Shown here: one piece after another, positions 1 through 8,503 of the stretch | How positions within the stretch are numbered: position 1 is the first letter of the stretch | Layout of the letters: every line of letters begins with the position of its first letter | Source: Streptomyces sp. Je 1-332 | Lineage (GTDB): Bacteria > Actinomycetota > Actinomycetes > Streptomycetales > Streptomycetaceae | Assembly (NCBI RefSeq): GCF_040730185.1 | Contig: NZ_CP160402.1 | Location: forward strand, 1,612,001 to 1,676,000 | DNA: 64,000 nucleotides | Direction: 5' to 3' | Translations under genes and position numbers: made by a program | The notes under the pieces: model-generated | Told to the model about the DNA's origin: nothing | The model's input: the letters and a program-made list of their open reading frames with translations, nothing else | Database searches by the model: none

Positions 1-1
1 G

Positions 2-709
2 CTGGAGCTCGGCCTCGGCCGCCACGAGGCCGCGCTGCGGGCGTACGAGGACGTGGCGGCAAGCCCGTCCGGCCACACGATCGTCGTCCTGTACTGCGTG
101 CCGGACCGGGTCGAGGCGGCCGTACGGACCGGGAAGGCCGATTCCGTACGGGAGCCGGCGAGGACGTTCGCCGAGTGGACCGAGCACACGGGAGCGGCCG
201 GGGCGCGGGCGCTGGCCGCCCGCTGCCGTGCGCTGCTCGCCCCGGAGACGGAGGCGGAGGCCGCGTACGAGGAGGCTCTCGCGCTGCACGTCGACGACGG
301 CCGCCCGTTCGAACGGGCCCGCACGGAGCTGCTCTTCGGGGAGTGGCTGCGCCGCGCGGGCCGCAGGAGCGAGGCCCGGGCGCCGCTGCGCTCGGCCCTC
401 GACACCTTCGAGCTGCTGGCGTCGCCGCCGTGGGCCGAGCGGGCCCGCGCCGAGCTGCGGGCCACCGGCGAGAGCAGGGTGCGGCACGTCGGCGACGAGG
501 CGCCTCTGGAACGGCTCACCCCGCAGGAGCGGCAGGTCGTGCGCCTGGCGGCGACCGGCCTGACCAACCGGGACATCGGCGCCCAGCTGTTCCTGTCACC
601 GCGCACGGTGGGCTACCACCTCTACAACGCCTATCCGAAGCTGGGCGTGGCATCACGCGGCGAACTGACCCGCCTCCGGTTCCGGGACCAGGAGGAGGCC
701 ACGGCCTGA
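2..709 (+). CDS. LuxR-family transcriptional regulator, C-terminal part
   Basis: The frame is open from the left window edge, so the start lies upstream; 235 residues are visible. The first 140 are a helical, TPR-like region rich in Ala, Glu and Arg, as in large MalT/LuxR ATPase regulators. The last 65 are a LuxR helix-turn-helix: LTPQERQVVRLAATGLTNRD, then LFLSPRTVGYHLYNAYPKLG. The protein probably binds DNA as the effector end of a large signal-responsive activator, but its sensor or ATPase part is outside the window. A remnant of an ABC-2 permease follows two bases after the stop codon. Confidence 0.85.
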   Translation: MELGLGRHEAALRAYEDVAASPSGHTIVVLYCVPDRVEAAVRTGKADSVREPARTFAEWTEHTGAAGARALAARCRALLAPETEAEAAYEEALALHVDDGRPFERARTELLFGEWLRRAGRRSEARAPLRSALDTFELLASPPWAERARAELRATGESRVRHVGDEAPLERLTPQERQVVRLAATGLTNRDIGAQLFLSPRTVGYHLYNAYPKLGVASRGELTRLRFRDQEEATA

Positions 710-710
710 G

Positions 711-1088
711 CTGCACCAGTCCCGGTGCCGGTGCCTGTTGCTGTTCTTCCGGTTCGCGACGACCTGGGTCGGCATCCTGCTCGGCCTCGTCTCGCAGAGC
801 GAGGAAGCGGCGGGGCAGCTGGGCAGCGCGACGTTCATGCTGCCGCTGCTGTCGAACGCGTATCTCCCCACCGACGGGCTCCCCGGGTGGCTGCGCACCG
901 TCGCCGAGTGGAACCCGATCAGCGCGGTCGCCACGGCGGTGCGTGAGCTGTTCGGCAACGCGGCCGTGCCGTCGGACGCCGCCTGGCCGGTGGCGCATCC
1001 CGTGGCCGGGGCGGTCCTCTGGTCGCTCGTGCTGCTCGCCGTGTGCGTGCCGCTCGCCGTCCGCCGGTACACGCGCGGCGGACGGTGA
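711..1088 (+). pseudogene. C-terminal remnant of an ABC-2 type permease
   Basis: Only about 120 codons remain of a family that is usually 250-270 residues long. The visible part matches the C-terminal end of DrrB-like ABC-2 exporters: a membrane segment TWVGILLGLV, the conserved loop residues QSEEAAGQLG, a WNPIS motif followed by TAVRELFGN, and a last membrane helix before a basic tail. The frame is open back into the end of the preceding luxR gene with no good start or ribosome site (TTG at 738 is the first candidate). The N-terminal half and the partner ATPase are missing. I read it as a deletion relic, probably not functional. Confidence 0.7.
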
Positions 1089-1116
1089 GCGGACTGCCGA
1101 AGTCGCCGCGGACGCC

Positions 1117-2844
1117 CTACTTCTGGGGCGCGAGCTCCGGCCCCAGCGAGGAGAACTTCTCCTGGGACACCACCCGCTTCGGCGGCCATGTGATGTTCGG
1201 CGGCGGCCACTTCTGACCCGTCTTCTTCAGGAACCACGCCGGAGGTTCGTACATCGGCGGCTCGTAGCCGTCCGGCAGCGCGGTCCGCCAACTGACGCCC
1301 TTCGTGCGCTCCTTGAACTCGTCCTTGACCGCCTTCAGACGCTCGGGCTGCGTGATCAGGTCGACCGCCGTCGCCGCCAGGTACTTCGCCGCGGCGATCA
1401 CCGCGGCCTGGCCCGGACCCGCCGCCGCGCAGGCGGCCGTGGACCAGGTGTGCATCTTGGTGCCGATGGGGGCGAGGGCGGCGCCCATCGAGACGGTGGG
1501 GACGTTCCAGCTGATGTCGGCGACGTCCGTCGAACCGCCGCCCATGAACACCGGGTTGGGCGGGGTCAGCTCGCCGATCTTGTCGTGCATGCCCTTCTGG
1601 GGCAGGCCCAGCGACTCCTGGAGCTCCTTGGCCAGGTCGTGGGCCTCGTCGGTGAAGCGCGGCGGGCCTATCTCCCGCATGTTCGCGTGCAGGAGTTCGG
1701 CGAAGGCCTTGGCCGGGAGCTGGTTCCAGCAGGCCGATGTGACGCGGTGACGGACGGACGTCTGCGACGCCTTCGCAGCCGCCTCGGAGACCGCGATCAC
1801 CTTGTCCAGGAGGACCTTGACGCGGGCGGGGCTTCCTTCGCGTACGTAGTACGAGATCTCGGCGATCTCCGGGGTGACGTTCGGGATGTCACCGCCGTTG
1901 TTGATCACCCAGTGCAGGCGGCCGCTCGGCGCGAGGTTCTCCTCGCGCAGGAACTCCGACATCGTCGCCATCATCACGGCGGCGTCGAGCGCGGACTTGT
2001 TGCCGAGCGGGGTGCCGCCGTGTCCTGCCACACCGAGGAAGGTGAAGGTGACGGCGGTCATCGCGGTGGTGGTGCCCCAGCCGGTCGCGTTGGCCGTCGA
2101 GGGGTGCCAGTCCAGGAACGCGTCGAGTCCGTCGTACACGCCCTTGCTGACGGCGTACGTCTTGCCGATCAGTGCTTCCTCCGCCGTGGAGCCGAAGAAC
2201 TTCACGGTGACGGGGAGGCGGTGCTTCTTCGCCGCCTGCGCGACGGCCGCCGCCGCGGCAGCTGCCGCCGTGCCGAGCGCGCTGTGGCCGCAGCCGTGGC
2301 CGGGGCCGTAGCTGGGGGCGAAGGGGTCGTGGATGTACTCGCGCGGGTCATGGTGGCCGACGCCCTTGTGCTGCGAGAGGCCGGGCAGCGCGTCGTACTC
2401 GCCGCTGAAGCCGAGGACCGGTCCGCCCTTGCCGTACGTGAACGTCGCGGTGAAGGCCGTCGGGAAGCCCGCGGTGCCGAACTGCACGTCGAAACCGGCC
2501 TGTTCGAGGAAGTCGGCCTCGGCGATGGAGGACTTCCACTCGCGCAGGGACAGCTCGGCGTTGTCCCAGATCTCGGCGTTCAAGCCGGTGATCCGGTCGT
2601 CGTGGGAGGTGATCCAGTCGAGCGCGGCGCGCTTGGCGGGGGTGTCGGCCGCGAGGTCTTCGGGAGCCTCGTAGGCGGCGGGGCTGTCGTCGGCGCCCGC
2701 GGCCATCGCCGGGTCCGCGTCGGCGGTCATGACGCCGGCGGTGACACCGGCCGCGCCGAGGAGCTGCATGATGTGGCGGCGGCTCAGGGACGGGCCGCTC
2801 GCGGGGAGTGCTTCATGCTCATGCTGATCGTGCAGGTCACACAC
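1117..2844 (-). CDS. M20 family metallopeptidase / amidohydrolase (AbgB-like), Tat-exported
   Basis: 575 residues from GTG at 2844, which follows GGAGG by five bases; an upstream GTG at 2895 gives a longer but less likely form. The N-terminus has a twin-arginine signal (SRRHIMQLLGAAG), so export of a folded metalloenzyme is expected. The M20 fold is shown by the metal and catalytic motifs GHGCGHS, STAEEALIGK and DWHPS and by the dimerisation-domain segment GHGGTPLGNKSALDA. The closest family by feel is the aminobenzoyl-glutamate utilisation subunit AbgB, which hydrolyses an amide bond; the true substrate is unknown. It is transcribed away from the kinase region and alone. Confidence 0.85.
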   Translation of the reverse strand: MCDLHDQHEHEALPASGPSLSRRHIMQLLGAAGVTAGVMTADADPAMAAGADDSPAAYEAPEDLAADTPAKRAALDWITSHDDRITGLNAEIWDNAELSLREWKSSIAEADFLEQAGFDVQFGTAGFPTAFTATFTYGKGGPVLGFSGEYDALPGLSQHKGVGHHDPREYIHDPFAPSYGPGHGCGHSALGTAAAAAAAAVAQAAKKHRLPVTVKFFGSTAEEALIGKTYAVSKGVYDGLDAFLDWHPSTANATGWGTTTAMTAVTFTFLGVAGHGGTPLGNKSALDAAVMMATMSEFLREENLAPSGRLHWVINNGGDIPNVTPEIAEISYYVREGSPARVKVLLDKVIAVSEAAAKASQTSVRHRVTSACWNQLPAKAFAELLHANMREIGPPRFTDEAHDLAKELQESLGLPQKGMHDKIGELTPPNPVFMGGGSTDVADISWNVPTVSMGAALAPIGTKMHTWSTAACAAAGPGQAAVIAAAKYLAATAVDLITQPERLKAVKDEFKERTKGVSWRTALPDGYEPPMYEPPAWFLKKTGQKWPPPNITWPPKRVVSQEKFSSLGPELAPQK

Positions 2845-2891
2845 GCGCACCTCCGGGGGTGAGGTTGGGTGTATCAGCCAATCGACCAGCC

Positions 2892-2920
2892 ACACTGGGG
2901 CCGGAAAGTTGCGGCGTCAA
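2892..2920 (-). promoter_or_regulatory. Candidate promoter for the M20 peptidase gene
   Basis: On the minus strand a -35-like TTGACG (2915-2920) and a weak -10-like CAGTGT (2892-2897) are separated by 17 bases, about 50 bases before the GTG start at 2844. The -10 match is poor, so this is a suggestion only. Confidence 0.3.
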
Positions 2921-3044
2921 CAGGTGCGCATGACACGTGTGTTACGAGGGGTACTTGGTGAGTGACACGTGGGGAGAGGGAAGGGGCGGGTGGGTGGGAG
3001 CAATCCGCCGCTGAGCGGCGGCCCGAACCCCCGACCACCCGTGG

Positions 3045-3311
3045 TCAGCGACCCCCAAAGAGCGACCGCCGCAGCCTGCGCAAGGGAGCGAAGAGGGAGA
3101 CCCTCCGCACACGTGCACCGCGGCCACTGTGATCATGCGCGCCACGTGAGGTCAGCTCACGCATCAGCAGCGTCGCTTCCGCCGTCTCGCGCTGCGGAAC
3201 GGCAGGGCCGCCCAGCACTGAGAGATGGCGGTCGAGACGCGAGCTTGTCGCGCTGCTGCCGCAGGTGATCGCAGGGACACGCGCCCTGCTGCGCACCGTT
3301 ATCTGTTCCAT
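3045..3311 (-). CDS. Small basic hypothetical protein (88 aa)
   Basis: ATG at 3311 is preceded by GGGGAG four bases upstream, a good ribosome site, and the 88-codon frame has Streptomyces-like codon use. The product starts MEQITVRSRARVPAITCGSS, is rich in Arg, Ser and Leu, and ends in a strongly basic RRLRRSLFGGR. There is no signal peptide or membrane segment. It looks like a conserved short Streptomyces ORF that I recall but cannot assign a function to. A longer start at 3404 has no ribosome site. A GGTTAACC palindrome and a TAGGGT hexamer (3351-3361) lie about 45 bases upstream and could belong to its promoter. Confidence 0.55.
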   Translation of the reverse strand: MEQITVRSRARVPAITCGSSATSSRLDRHLSVLGGPAVPQRETAEATLLMRELTSRGAHDHSGRGARVRRVSLFAPLRRLRRSLFGGR

Positions 3312-3793
3312 GTCACTCCCCACCCGTACGAGGGCACCCGGCCCAGGGCAGGTTAACCCTATCGCCCCGCCTCGACACTCGTGTATCCCGGTCACAGGAT
3401 TCACCTACCCCGTAAGGCGGTTGACGATTACTCTCCGAATACAACTGATTCCAGGGCGAGTTGGACAAGCGGGGCGCAAGCGGGCTCTTCTGAGCCGCCA
3501 TCCGACGCGATGGTCACGGCGAGTGACCCTGTGAACGCAAGGGGGTCCTCGGCGATCACGGGCGTTTCGCCGTCGAGCGGTCCCGGGGAGCAGCTGCCGG
3601 AACGTGGGCGATCTCACTGCGTGCGACGGAGACAAGAAGCGTGCGAGTGCGAGGGGGCGCGCAGGGACGGGCGGGCGCCCTCGGGTGCGGCTCCGGCCGC
3701 GCCGGGCCACTCACCGCTCCCCAAGGGGGCGGCAACCGCGCTCGGTTGAGGTAGTTTTGTGGAGAATCGCACGGCTGCGGATGGGGGACCCCC
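3312..3793. other. Intergenic region between the small ORF and the kinase gene
   Basis: This 482-base stretch separates two divergent genes and must hold both promoters. The only short signals I see are GGTTAACC/TAGGGT at 3351-3361 toward the minus-strand ORF, and a TTGAGG with T-rich sequence around 3745-3757 before the kinase. ORFs in it (for example 3381-3749) lack ribosome sites and have poor codon bias. No RNA gene is visible. Confidence 0.5.
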
Positions 3794-5500
3794 GTGAGCG
3801 TGAACGAGCGTGTGATCGCGGGGCGCTACCGCCTGCTCGCCCCTCTGGGCGAGGGCGGCATGGGCACGGTCTGGCGGGCCCGCGACGAAGTCCTCGGCCG
3901 CGAGGTCGCCGTCAAGGAAGTGCGTGCGCCCGCGGGGCTCCCGGCCGGCGAGGTCGACCGGTTGTACGCCCGCCTGGAGCGCGAGGCGTGGGCCGCCGCC
4001 CGTATCCCGCACCGCAATGTGGTGACGGTCTACGACGTGGCGAGCGAGGACGGGCGCCCGTGGATCGTCATGGAGCTCGTGCGGGGTCTTTCACTGTCCG
4101 ACGTCCTGGACGCGGAGGGCCCGATGGCGCCGCAGCGTGCCGCCCGTGTGGGCGCCGAGGTGCTCGCCGCCCTGCGCGCGGCCCACGACGCCGGGGTCCT
4201 GCACCGCGACGTCAAGCCCGGCAACGTACTCATCGCGAACGACGGCCGTGTCGTCCTCACCGATTTCGGGATCGCCATGGTGGAGGGGAGTTCGGCCCTC
4301 ACCATGACCGGCGAGGTGGTGGGCTCGCCCGAATTCCTGGCCCCGGAGCGGGCGTTGGGGCAGCGCCCCGGGCCCGAGTCGGATCTCTGGTCGCTGGGCG
4401 TGCTGCTCTACGCGTCCGTGGAGGGCCATTCGCCGTTCCGGCAGGACACCCCGCTCAGTACGTTGCGCGCGGTCGTCGACGAGGAGCTACCACCGCCCCG
4501 GAACGCGGGGCCATTGGTCCCGGTCATCGAGGGGCTGCTGCGCAAGGACCCCGCGGCCCGGATCTCCGCCGCCGACGCGGAGAACCAACTGCGGCTCGTC
4601 GCGGCGGGCGGGACCCCACAGGTGGCGACGCCCCTTCCGTACATGCCGACCGTCACGTCACAGCAGCAACATCAGCACCAGCAAGCGCCCGCCCCCTCTC
4701 CGCCTCCACCCCCGCCGCCTTCGTACCGGCAGGAGCCCGTCGTCACGACGACCACCACGGCTCCCGCTTCACGCTCGCGCCGCACTGCCCTCGTCCTCAT
4801 CGCTGGCCTGGTCGCCCTGGCGCTGGCCCTGGGTGGACTCATCTACGCCCTGGCCAACCGCGACGACGGAGGCGGGGGCGGCACCACGAGCGGGGCCTCC
4901 GAGGGCAGTGGAGGCGACGGCGGCGGGAACGGGAGCGGTGGTTCCGACGGCGGCAAGAACGGCGGCAGCACGTCGGACGGCGGCGACGGCGGCGGGTCGG
5001 GCGACGGCGGCGGCGGTGACGGCGACTCCACCGGCGGCGGCTCCACGGACGGTGGCGGCGGAGGCGGCAACAACGGCGGTGGCGGCAACGGCGGCGGCTC
5101 GACCACGCACCCGGCACAGTCCGTCAAGGTCTCGGTCACCGGCGCGAACACGCAGTACAGCGGTGTCTGTCCGCCGGCCGCCGGGCAGGCACCCGCGTTC
5201 CTGGCGACGTTCACCGTGGGGCGGACCCCGGTCACGGTCGACTACCGCTGGGTGACCAAGTCCGGCGAGCCGGGCGACCCCGGCTGGAAGACACTCAGCT
5301 TCGCCTCCGGTGGAGGGAAGACCAAGCAGGTGCATCACACGGAGACGGTGGACGGGGAACCGGGCTCGACGCATCAGAACGAGATCAGCGTGGAGGTGCG
5401 CAGCCCGGTGAAGGCCGACTCGAACTCAGTTGCGTACTCCGTGACATGCGAGGAGGAGACCCCGACGGGCGGGGCCTCCTCCTATGCGCCGAACGAGTAG
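3794..5500 (+). CDS. Membrane Ser/Thr protein kinase (Hanks type) with Gly-rich linker and extracellular domain
   Basis: 568 residues from GTG after GGGGGA. Residues 1-265 form a kinase domain: glycine loop LGEGGMGTVWRA, catalytic lysine in VAVKEVRA, HRDVKPGNVL, DFG in LTDFGIAM, and APE-like substrate loop LAPERALG. A Gln/Pro-rich stretch leads to one transmembrane helix at about 332-354. Outside the cell follows an 80-residue Gly/Ser/Asp linker and then a compact domain (about 440-568) with two cysteines (YSGVCPP and VTCEEE) that is neither PASTA nor another sensor I know. It phosphorylates proteins on Ser/Thr and presumably senses an extracellular cue through this domain. Monocistronic; substrates unknown. 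Confidence 0.92.
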   Translation: MSVNERVIAGRYRLLAPLGEGGMGTVWRARDEVLGREVAVKEVRAPAGLPAGEVDRLYARLEREAWAAARIPHRNVVTVYDVASEDGRPWIVMELVRGLSLSDVLDAEGPMAPQRAARVGAEVLAALRAAHDAGVLHRDVKPGNVLIANDGRVVLTDFGIAMVEGSSALTMTGEVVGSPEFLAPERALGQRPGPESDLWSLGVLLYASVEGHSPFRQDTPLSTLRAVVDEELPPPRNAGPLVPVIEGLLRKDPAARISAADAENQLRLVAAGGTPQVATPLPYMPTVTSQQQHQHQQAPAPSPPPPPPPSYRQEPVVTTTTTAPASRSRRTALVLIAGLVALALALGGLIYALANRDDGGGGGTTSGASEGSGGDGGGNGSGGSDGGKNGGSTSDGGDGGGSGDGGGGDGDSTGGGSTDGGGGGGNNGGGGNGGGSTTHPAQSVKVSVTGANTQYSGVCPPAAGQAPAFLATFTVGRTPVTVDYRWVTKSGEPGDPGWKTLSFASGGGKTKQVHHTETVDGEPGSTHQNEISVEVRSPVKADSNSVAYSVTCEEETPTGGASSYAPNE

Positions 5501-5531
5501 GGCCGTACACAGTGGATCAGGAGGGGGTTGA

Positions 5532-6356
5532 TCAGGACGCCGCCGCGCTGAACACGGGGAGATAGCCGCCGGACTGGCCCGCGGCCTTGGGGTGGTAGGA
5601 CTCGCCGATGTTGGTCCAGTTGACGCTGTGCAGCCACGGGTTGCCGGAGCAGATCTCGTGTCCGGCGAACGTGGAGGTCACGTCGCCGAAGGTGAAGCCG
5701 TGGTCGGCGGCGCGCTTGGCGGTCGTGGAGTTGAGGAAGTCGGCGGCGCTGTTGATGGCGCCGCGCTCCTTCTCGGAGAGGCCGGCGAGGCAGCCGCCGC
5801 CGAGCTTGTAGAAGCGGGGGTAGCCGAGCACGACGACCTGGGCGGCCGGGGCCTTGGCGCTGATCGCCGAGTAGACCCGGTCGAGGTTGCCGGGGAGCGT
5901 CGTCTCGACGTAACTGCGCGCCTGTGCGATCCGGGCGAGACAGTTGCTCTCGGACTGGAGCACGCAGGTCGTCATGACGTCGGCGAAGCCGGCGTCGTTG
6001 CCGCCCACGGAGAGGCTGACGAGGCCCGTTCCCGAGCCGAGCGGGCCGAGTTGGTTGGCCAGCACGTCACCCGTACGGGCGCCCGAGCAAGCCGTGAAGT
6101 TGAAGCTGGAGGGTGAGTTGGCGGCCGCCCAGAGCGCCGGATACGCGCGGGGGGTGCGCTTGCAGTCGCCGCTGCCGCTGTCGTATCCACCGGCTCCGAC
6201 GCCGGAGGAGTAGGAGTCGCCGAGCGCCACATAGCCGGTGGCGGCGGCCTGTTGATCGGTCTGCTGGTCCGCTTGAGCCGCTGTGGCCCCGGTGAGGGCG
6301 AAGGCGGTGGCGAGGAGGAGTGAGGAAGCGTATGCCGTGATTCGGGACAATCTCAT
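5532..6356 (-). CDS. Secreted SGNH/GDSL hydrolase (esterase/lipase)
   Basis: 274 residues from ATG after GGGAGG. A Sec signal peptide of about 29 residues ends near AAQADQ. The SGNH blocks are in order: block I GDSYSSGVG (Ser nucleophile), block II ACSGARTGD (Gly), block III VGGNDAGF (Asn), and block V around ESYHPKAAG (His). Six cysteines suggest three disulfides, as in Streptomyces secreted esterases. It should hydrolyse ester bonds of lipids or acylated polysaccharides outside the cell. The length is normal for the family. It converges with the kinase gene and is monocistronic. Confidence 0.92.
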   Translation of the reverse strand: MRLSRITAYASSLLLATAFALTGATAAQADQQTDQQAAATGYVALGDSYSSGVGAGGYDSGSGDCKRTPRAYPALWAAANSPSSFNFTACSGARTGDVLANQLGPLGSGTGLVSLSVGGNDAGFADVMTTCVLQSESNCLARIAQARSYVETTLPGNLDRVYSAISAKAPAAQVVVLGYPRFYKLGGGCLAGLSEKERGAINSAADFLNSTTAKRAADHGFTFGDVTSTFAGHEICSGNPWLHSVNWTNIGESYHPKAAGQSGGYLPVFSAAAS

Positions 6357-6590
6357 GGAACCTCCCTTAGCAGGATTTCTGCCACGACTGTGGTACCACT
6401 CCCCCCAGGGCGTCGGTAGTGCTCATGTCAATGAGTTCTCCTGCAATTCCCTTGCCCTCGCAGGGAGTTCCGTCGCGGTTCAGGGGCCCGACGTCGAACA
6501 TCTCCACACTCCCTCCGCATCTTGACGTGCCGCCGTGGACTGCGCGACATTGAAGCCCGGCATCCGGCGCGTCGGGGGGCAAAGTCGCCA

Positions 6591-7022
6591 ATGCAGACCA
6601 TCAGGATCAAGTCACCGTCATCAGACACCGGGCGAGAGCCCGGCGACCGGCCGGTTCGCCGCGAGGACGCGCTCTCGCTGCTCGCGGGCACAGCTGTGGC
6701 GGTGGGCGCCGTCGGCGCGATGCTCGCGCTCACGGACATCGATTCGCCGCTGCGCGGCCCCTTCACCCTGTTCTTTCTCCTGGCGGCCCCCGGCTCGGCG
6801 ATAGCGGCCGCGCTCAGGGGGCTTGACCCGTGGGGCCGGTGCATCGCTTCCGTTTCCGGGGCCGTCGCGGTCAATCTGCTGGTGGCCCAGGCGATGCTCG
6901 CCCTCCACATGTGGTCGGTGCGTGGCGGGGTCGCCGCCATCACCGTGATCGGCGCGCTCATCCATCTGCTGGTACTGGCACGGCGGCTGCGACGCCGTGC
7001 CCCGACGAGTCGGACCTCCTGA
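6591..7022 (+). CDS. Small hypothetical membrane protein (143 aa)
   Basis: I chose ATG 6591 because codon bias starts there; the upstream frame is unsupported. After a charged 35-residue N-terminus there are four hydrophobic segments (LLAGTAVAVGAVGAMLAL, FTLFFLLAAPGSAIAAAL, a SVSGAVAVNLLVAQAML segment and AITVIGALIHLLVLA) and an Arg-rich cytoplasmic tail. I do not recognise the family. It is the first gene of the polysaccharide cluster, with its stop one base before the next start, so it is probably translated together with the acyltransferase. Confidence 0.7.
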   Translation: MQTIRIKSPSSDTGREPGDRPVRREDALSLLAGTAVAVGAVGAMLALTDIDSPLRGPFTLFFLLAAPGSAIAAALRGLDPWGRCIASVSGAVAVNLLVAQAMLALHMWSVRGGVAAITVIGALIHLLVLARRLRRRAPTSRTS

Positions 7023-7023
7023 C

Positions 7024-8121
7024 GTGGACATCACCGTGCACCGGCCCGGAGAACTCACCGCCGCGGACCGGGCGGCCTGGACGGCGCTGCAGTCCAAGGC
7101 CCACCTCAACGGCTCGCCGGAACTGGCCAATCCGTTCCTCTCCCCCGAGTTCACCCTCGCGGTGGGTCACTGGCGGCGCGGGGTGCGGATCGCGGTCGTA
7201 CGCGAGGGCGGCGAGCCGGCGGCCTTCTTCCCGTTCCAGAGATCCATCACCGGCGTCGGCCGGGCCATCGGCCTCGGCGTCTCCGACTGCCAGGGCCTGG
7301 TGCACCGGCCCGGCTTCACCTGGGACGCGCGGGAACTGTTACGGGCCTGCGGGCTCGCGATGTACGAGTTCGACCATCTGGCCGCCGGCCAGGAGCCGTT
7401 CGAGGCGGGCGCCTCCGGTTCCTTCGCCTCCCCCGTCATGGACATCGACCAGGGGTACGAGGCATATCTGGAGCGGCTCAGGGCGAAGTCGCCGAAGTTC
7501 GCGCGTACGACCTTCTCCAAGGAGCGCAGGCTCGGGCGCGACCACGGCACCGTGCGCTACGTGCACGACGAACGCGACCCCGCGGCCCTGCGCACCCTGA
7601 TGCGGTGGAAGTCGGCCCAGTACCGCAGGACCGGGCGCAGCGACCGCTTCGCGCAGGCCTGGATCAACCAGCTCGTGCGCCAGCTCTTCCACACCAGGTC
7701 CGATCAGTTCGCCGGCCTCCTCTCCGTGCTGTACGTCGACGAGGTGCCGGTGGCCGCGCACTTCGGGCTGCGCTCCGAGCGGGTCATCGCCCAGTGGTTC
7801 CCCGCCTACGACCCGGAGTACGCCAAGTACTCGCCCGGCCTGGTCATGCATCTGCGCATGGCCGAGGCGGCCGCCGCCGACGGCATCGCGTACCTCGATC
7901 TGGGGCGGGGCCAGAAGCAGTACAAGGACTCCCTGAAGACACGCGAACTCACCGTGTCCGAGGGGTGGGTGGCTCTGCGCCATCCGGCAGCGATCGGTCA
8001 CCGGGCGCGGCGCGCTCCGGTCAGGGCGCTGCGCAACACCGTCTTGTCACGACCGGAGCTGTTCGAACCGGCCGACAAGCTGCTGAAACGAGTGGGCCAA
8101 ATTCGATCAAGAAAGAAGTAA
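7024..8121 (+). CDS. GNAT / FemAB-like acyltransferase of polysaccharide cluster (TTA codon)
   Basis: 365 residues from GTG 7024, one base after the previous stop; the alternative start at 6997 lies inside the upstream gene. The fold is the double-GNAT (CelD/BioF2, FemAB-like) type: an N-terminal lobe with PFLSPEFTLAVGHW, and a C-terminal lobe with PVAAHFGLRSERVIAQWFPA and YLDLGRGQKQYKDSLKTR, typical of enzymes that N-acylate sugars or amino groups during exopolysaccharide formation. It lies directly before the glycosyltransferases. Codon 106 (7339-7341) is TTA, so translation should depend on the bldA tRNA. The acyl donor and acceptor are unknown. Confidence 0.82.
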   Translation: MDITVHRPGELTAADRAAWTALQSKAHLNGSPELANPFLSPEFTLAVGHWRRGVRIAVVREGGEPAAFFPFQRSITGVGRAIGLGVSDCQGLVHRPGFTWDARELLRACGLAMYEFDHLAAGQEPFEAGASGSFASPVMDIDQGYEAYLERLRAKSPKFARTTFSKERRLGRDHGTVRYVHDERDPAALRTLMRWKSAQYRRTGRSDRFAQAWINQLVRQLFHTRSDQFAGLLSVLYVDEVPVAAHFGLRSERVIAQWFPAYDPEYAKYSPGLVMHLRMAEAAAADGIAYLDLGRGQKQYKDSLKTRELTVSEGWVALRHPAAIGHRARRAPVRALRNTVLSRPELFEPADKLLKRVGQIRSRKK

Positions 8122-8503
8122 TAAGAGAGAGCGACAAGGAACAGAGCGCTCCATATGTGGCCACCAAGACCGGCCATTTCATCAAAAGGGTGAGGCCTCG
8201 TTCCAGGTCTTGCCATACGGTGTCAATCATCAATACCGTCTTACATCCACCCGCATCGGTCCATCACGCAGTGCGATCCAGGGGAGGGCTCAGGGTCGCG
8301 GTGGAACCGGCGCGGGGCGCGGTAGGGGGGTGCCGTGCTCGGCGACTGAATTCGTGCCGAGTCACGTCCCGCGCGATGCCAGCTCACTCGGCATGCACGG
8401 AGATCCATTTCGTCATGCTCACGTGAGAACCCCCCTTTCGAACCGGATACATAGCCGGACTGCCCGGGGGTGGGCGGTCCACCGGACGAGAGGGACCAGA
8501 CTC
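8122..8503 (+). promoter_or_regulatory. Leader/promoter region of the glycosyltransferase operon
   Basis: A 382-base gap with no credible gene, noticeably richer in A/T just after the acyltransferase stop (8100-8180). It contains an inverted repeat TGCCGAGT (8355-8362) / ACTCGGCA (8386-8393) with a 23-base spacer, and a perfect palindrome CTCACGTGAG (8418-8427) 77 bases before the next start. Both are plausible regulator sites; no regulator can be named. Confidence 0.4.

Noticed and set aside
175..2862. 895-codon plus-strand ORF across the luxR and M20 genes
   Set aside because: Low-complexity Arg/Gly/Ala translation antisense or out of frame to clear genes; an effect of high GC.
3381..3749. 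122-codon ORF before the kinase
   Set aside because: No ribosome site, Ser/Pro-rich composition and no codon bias.
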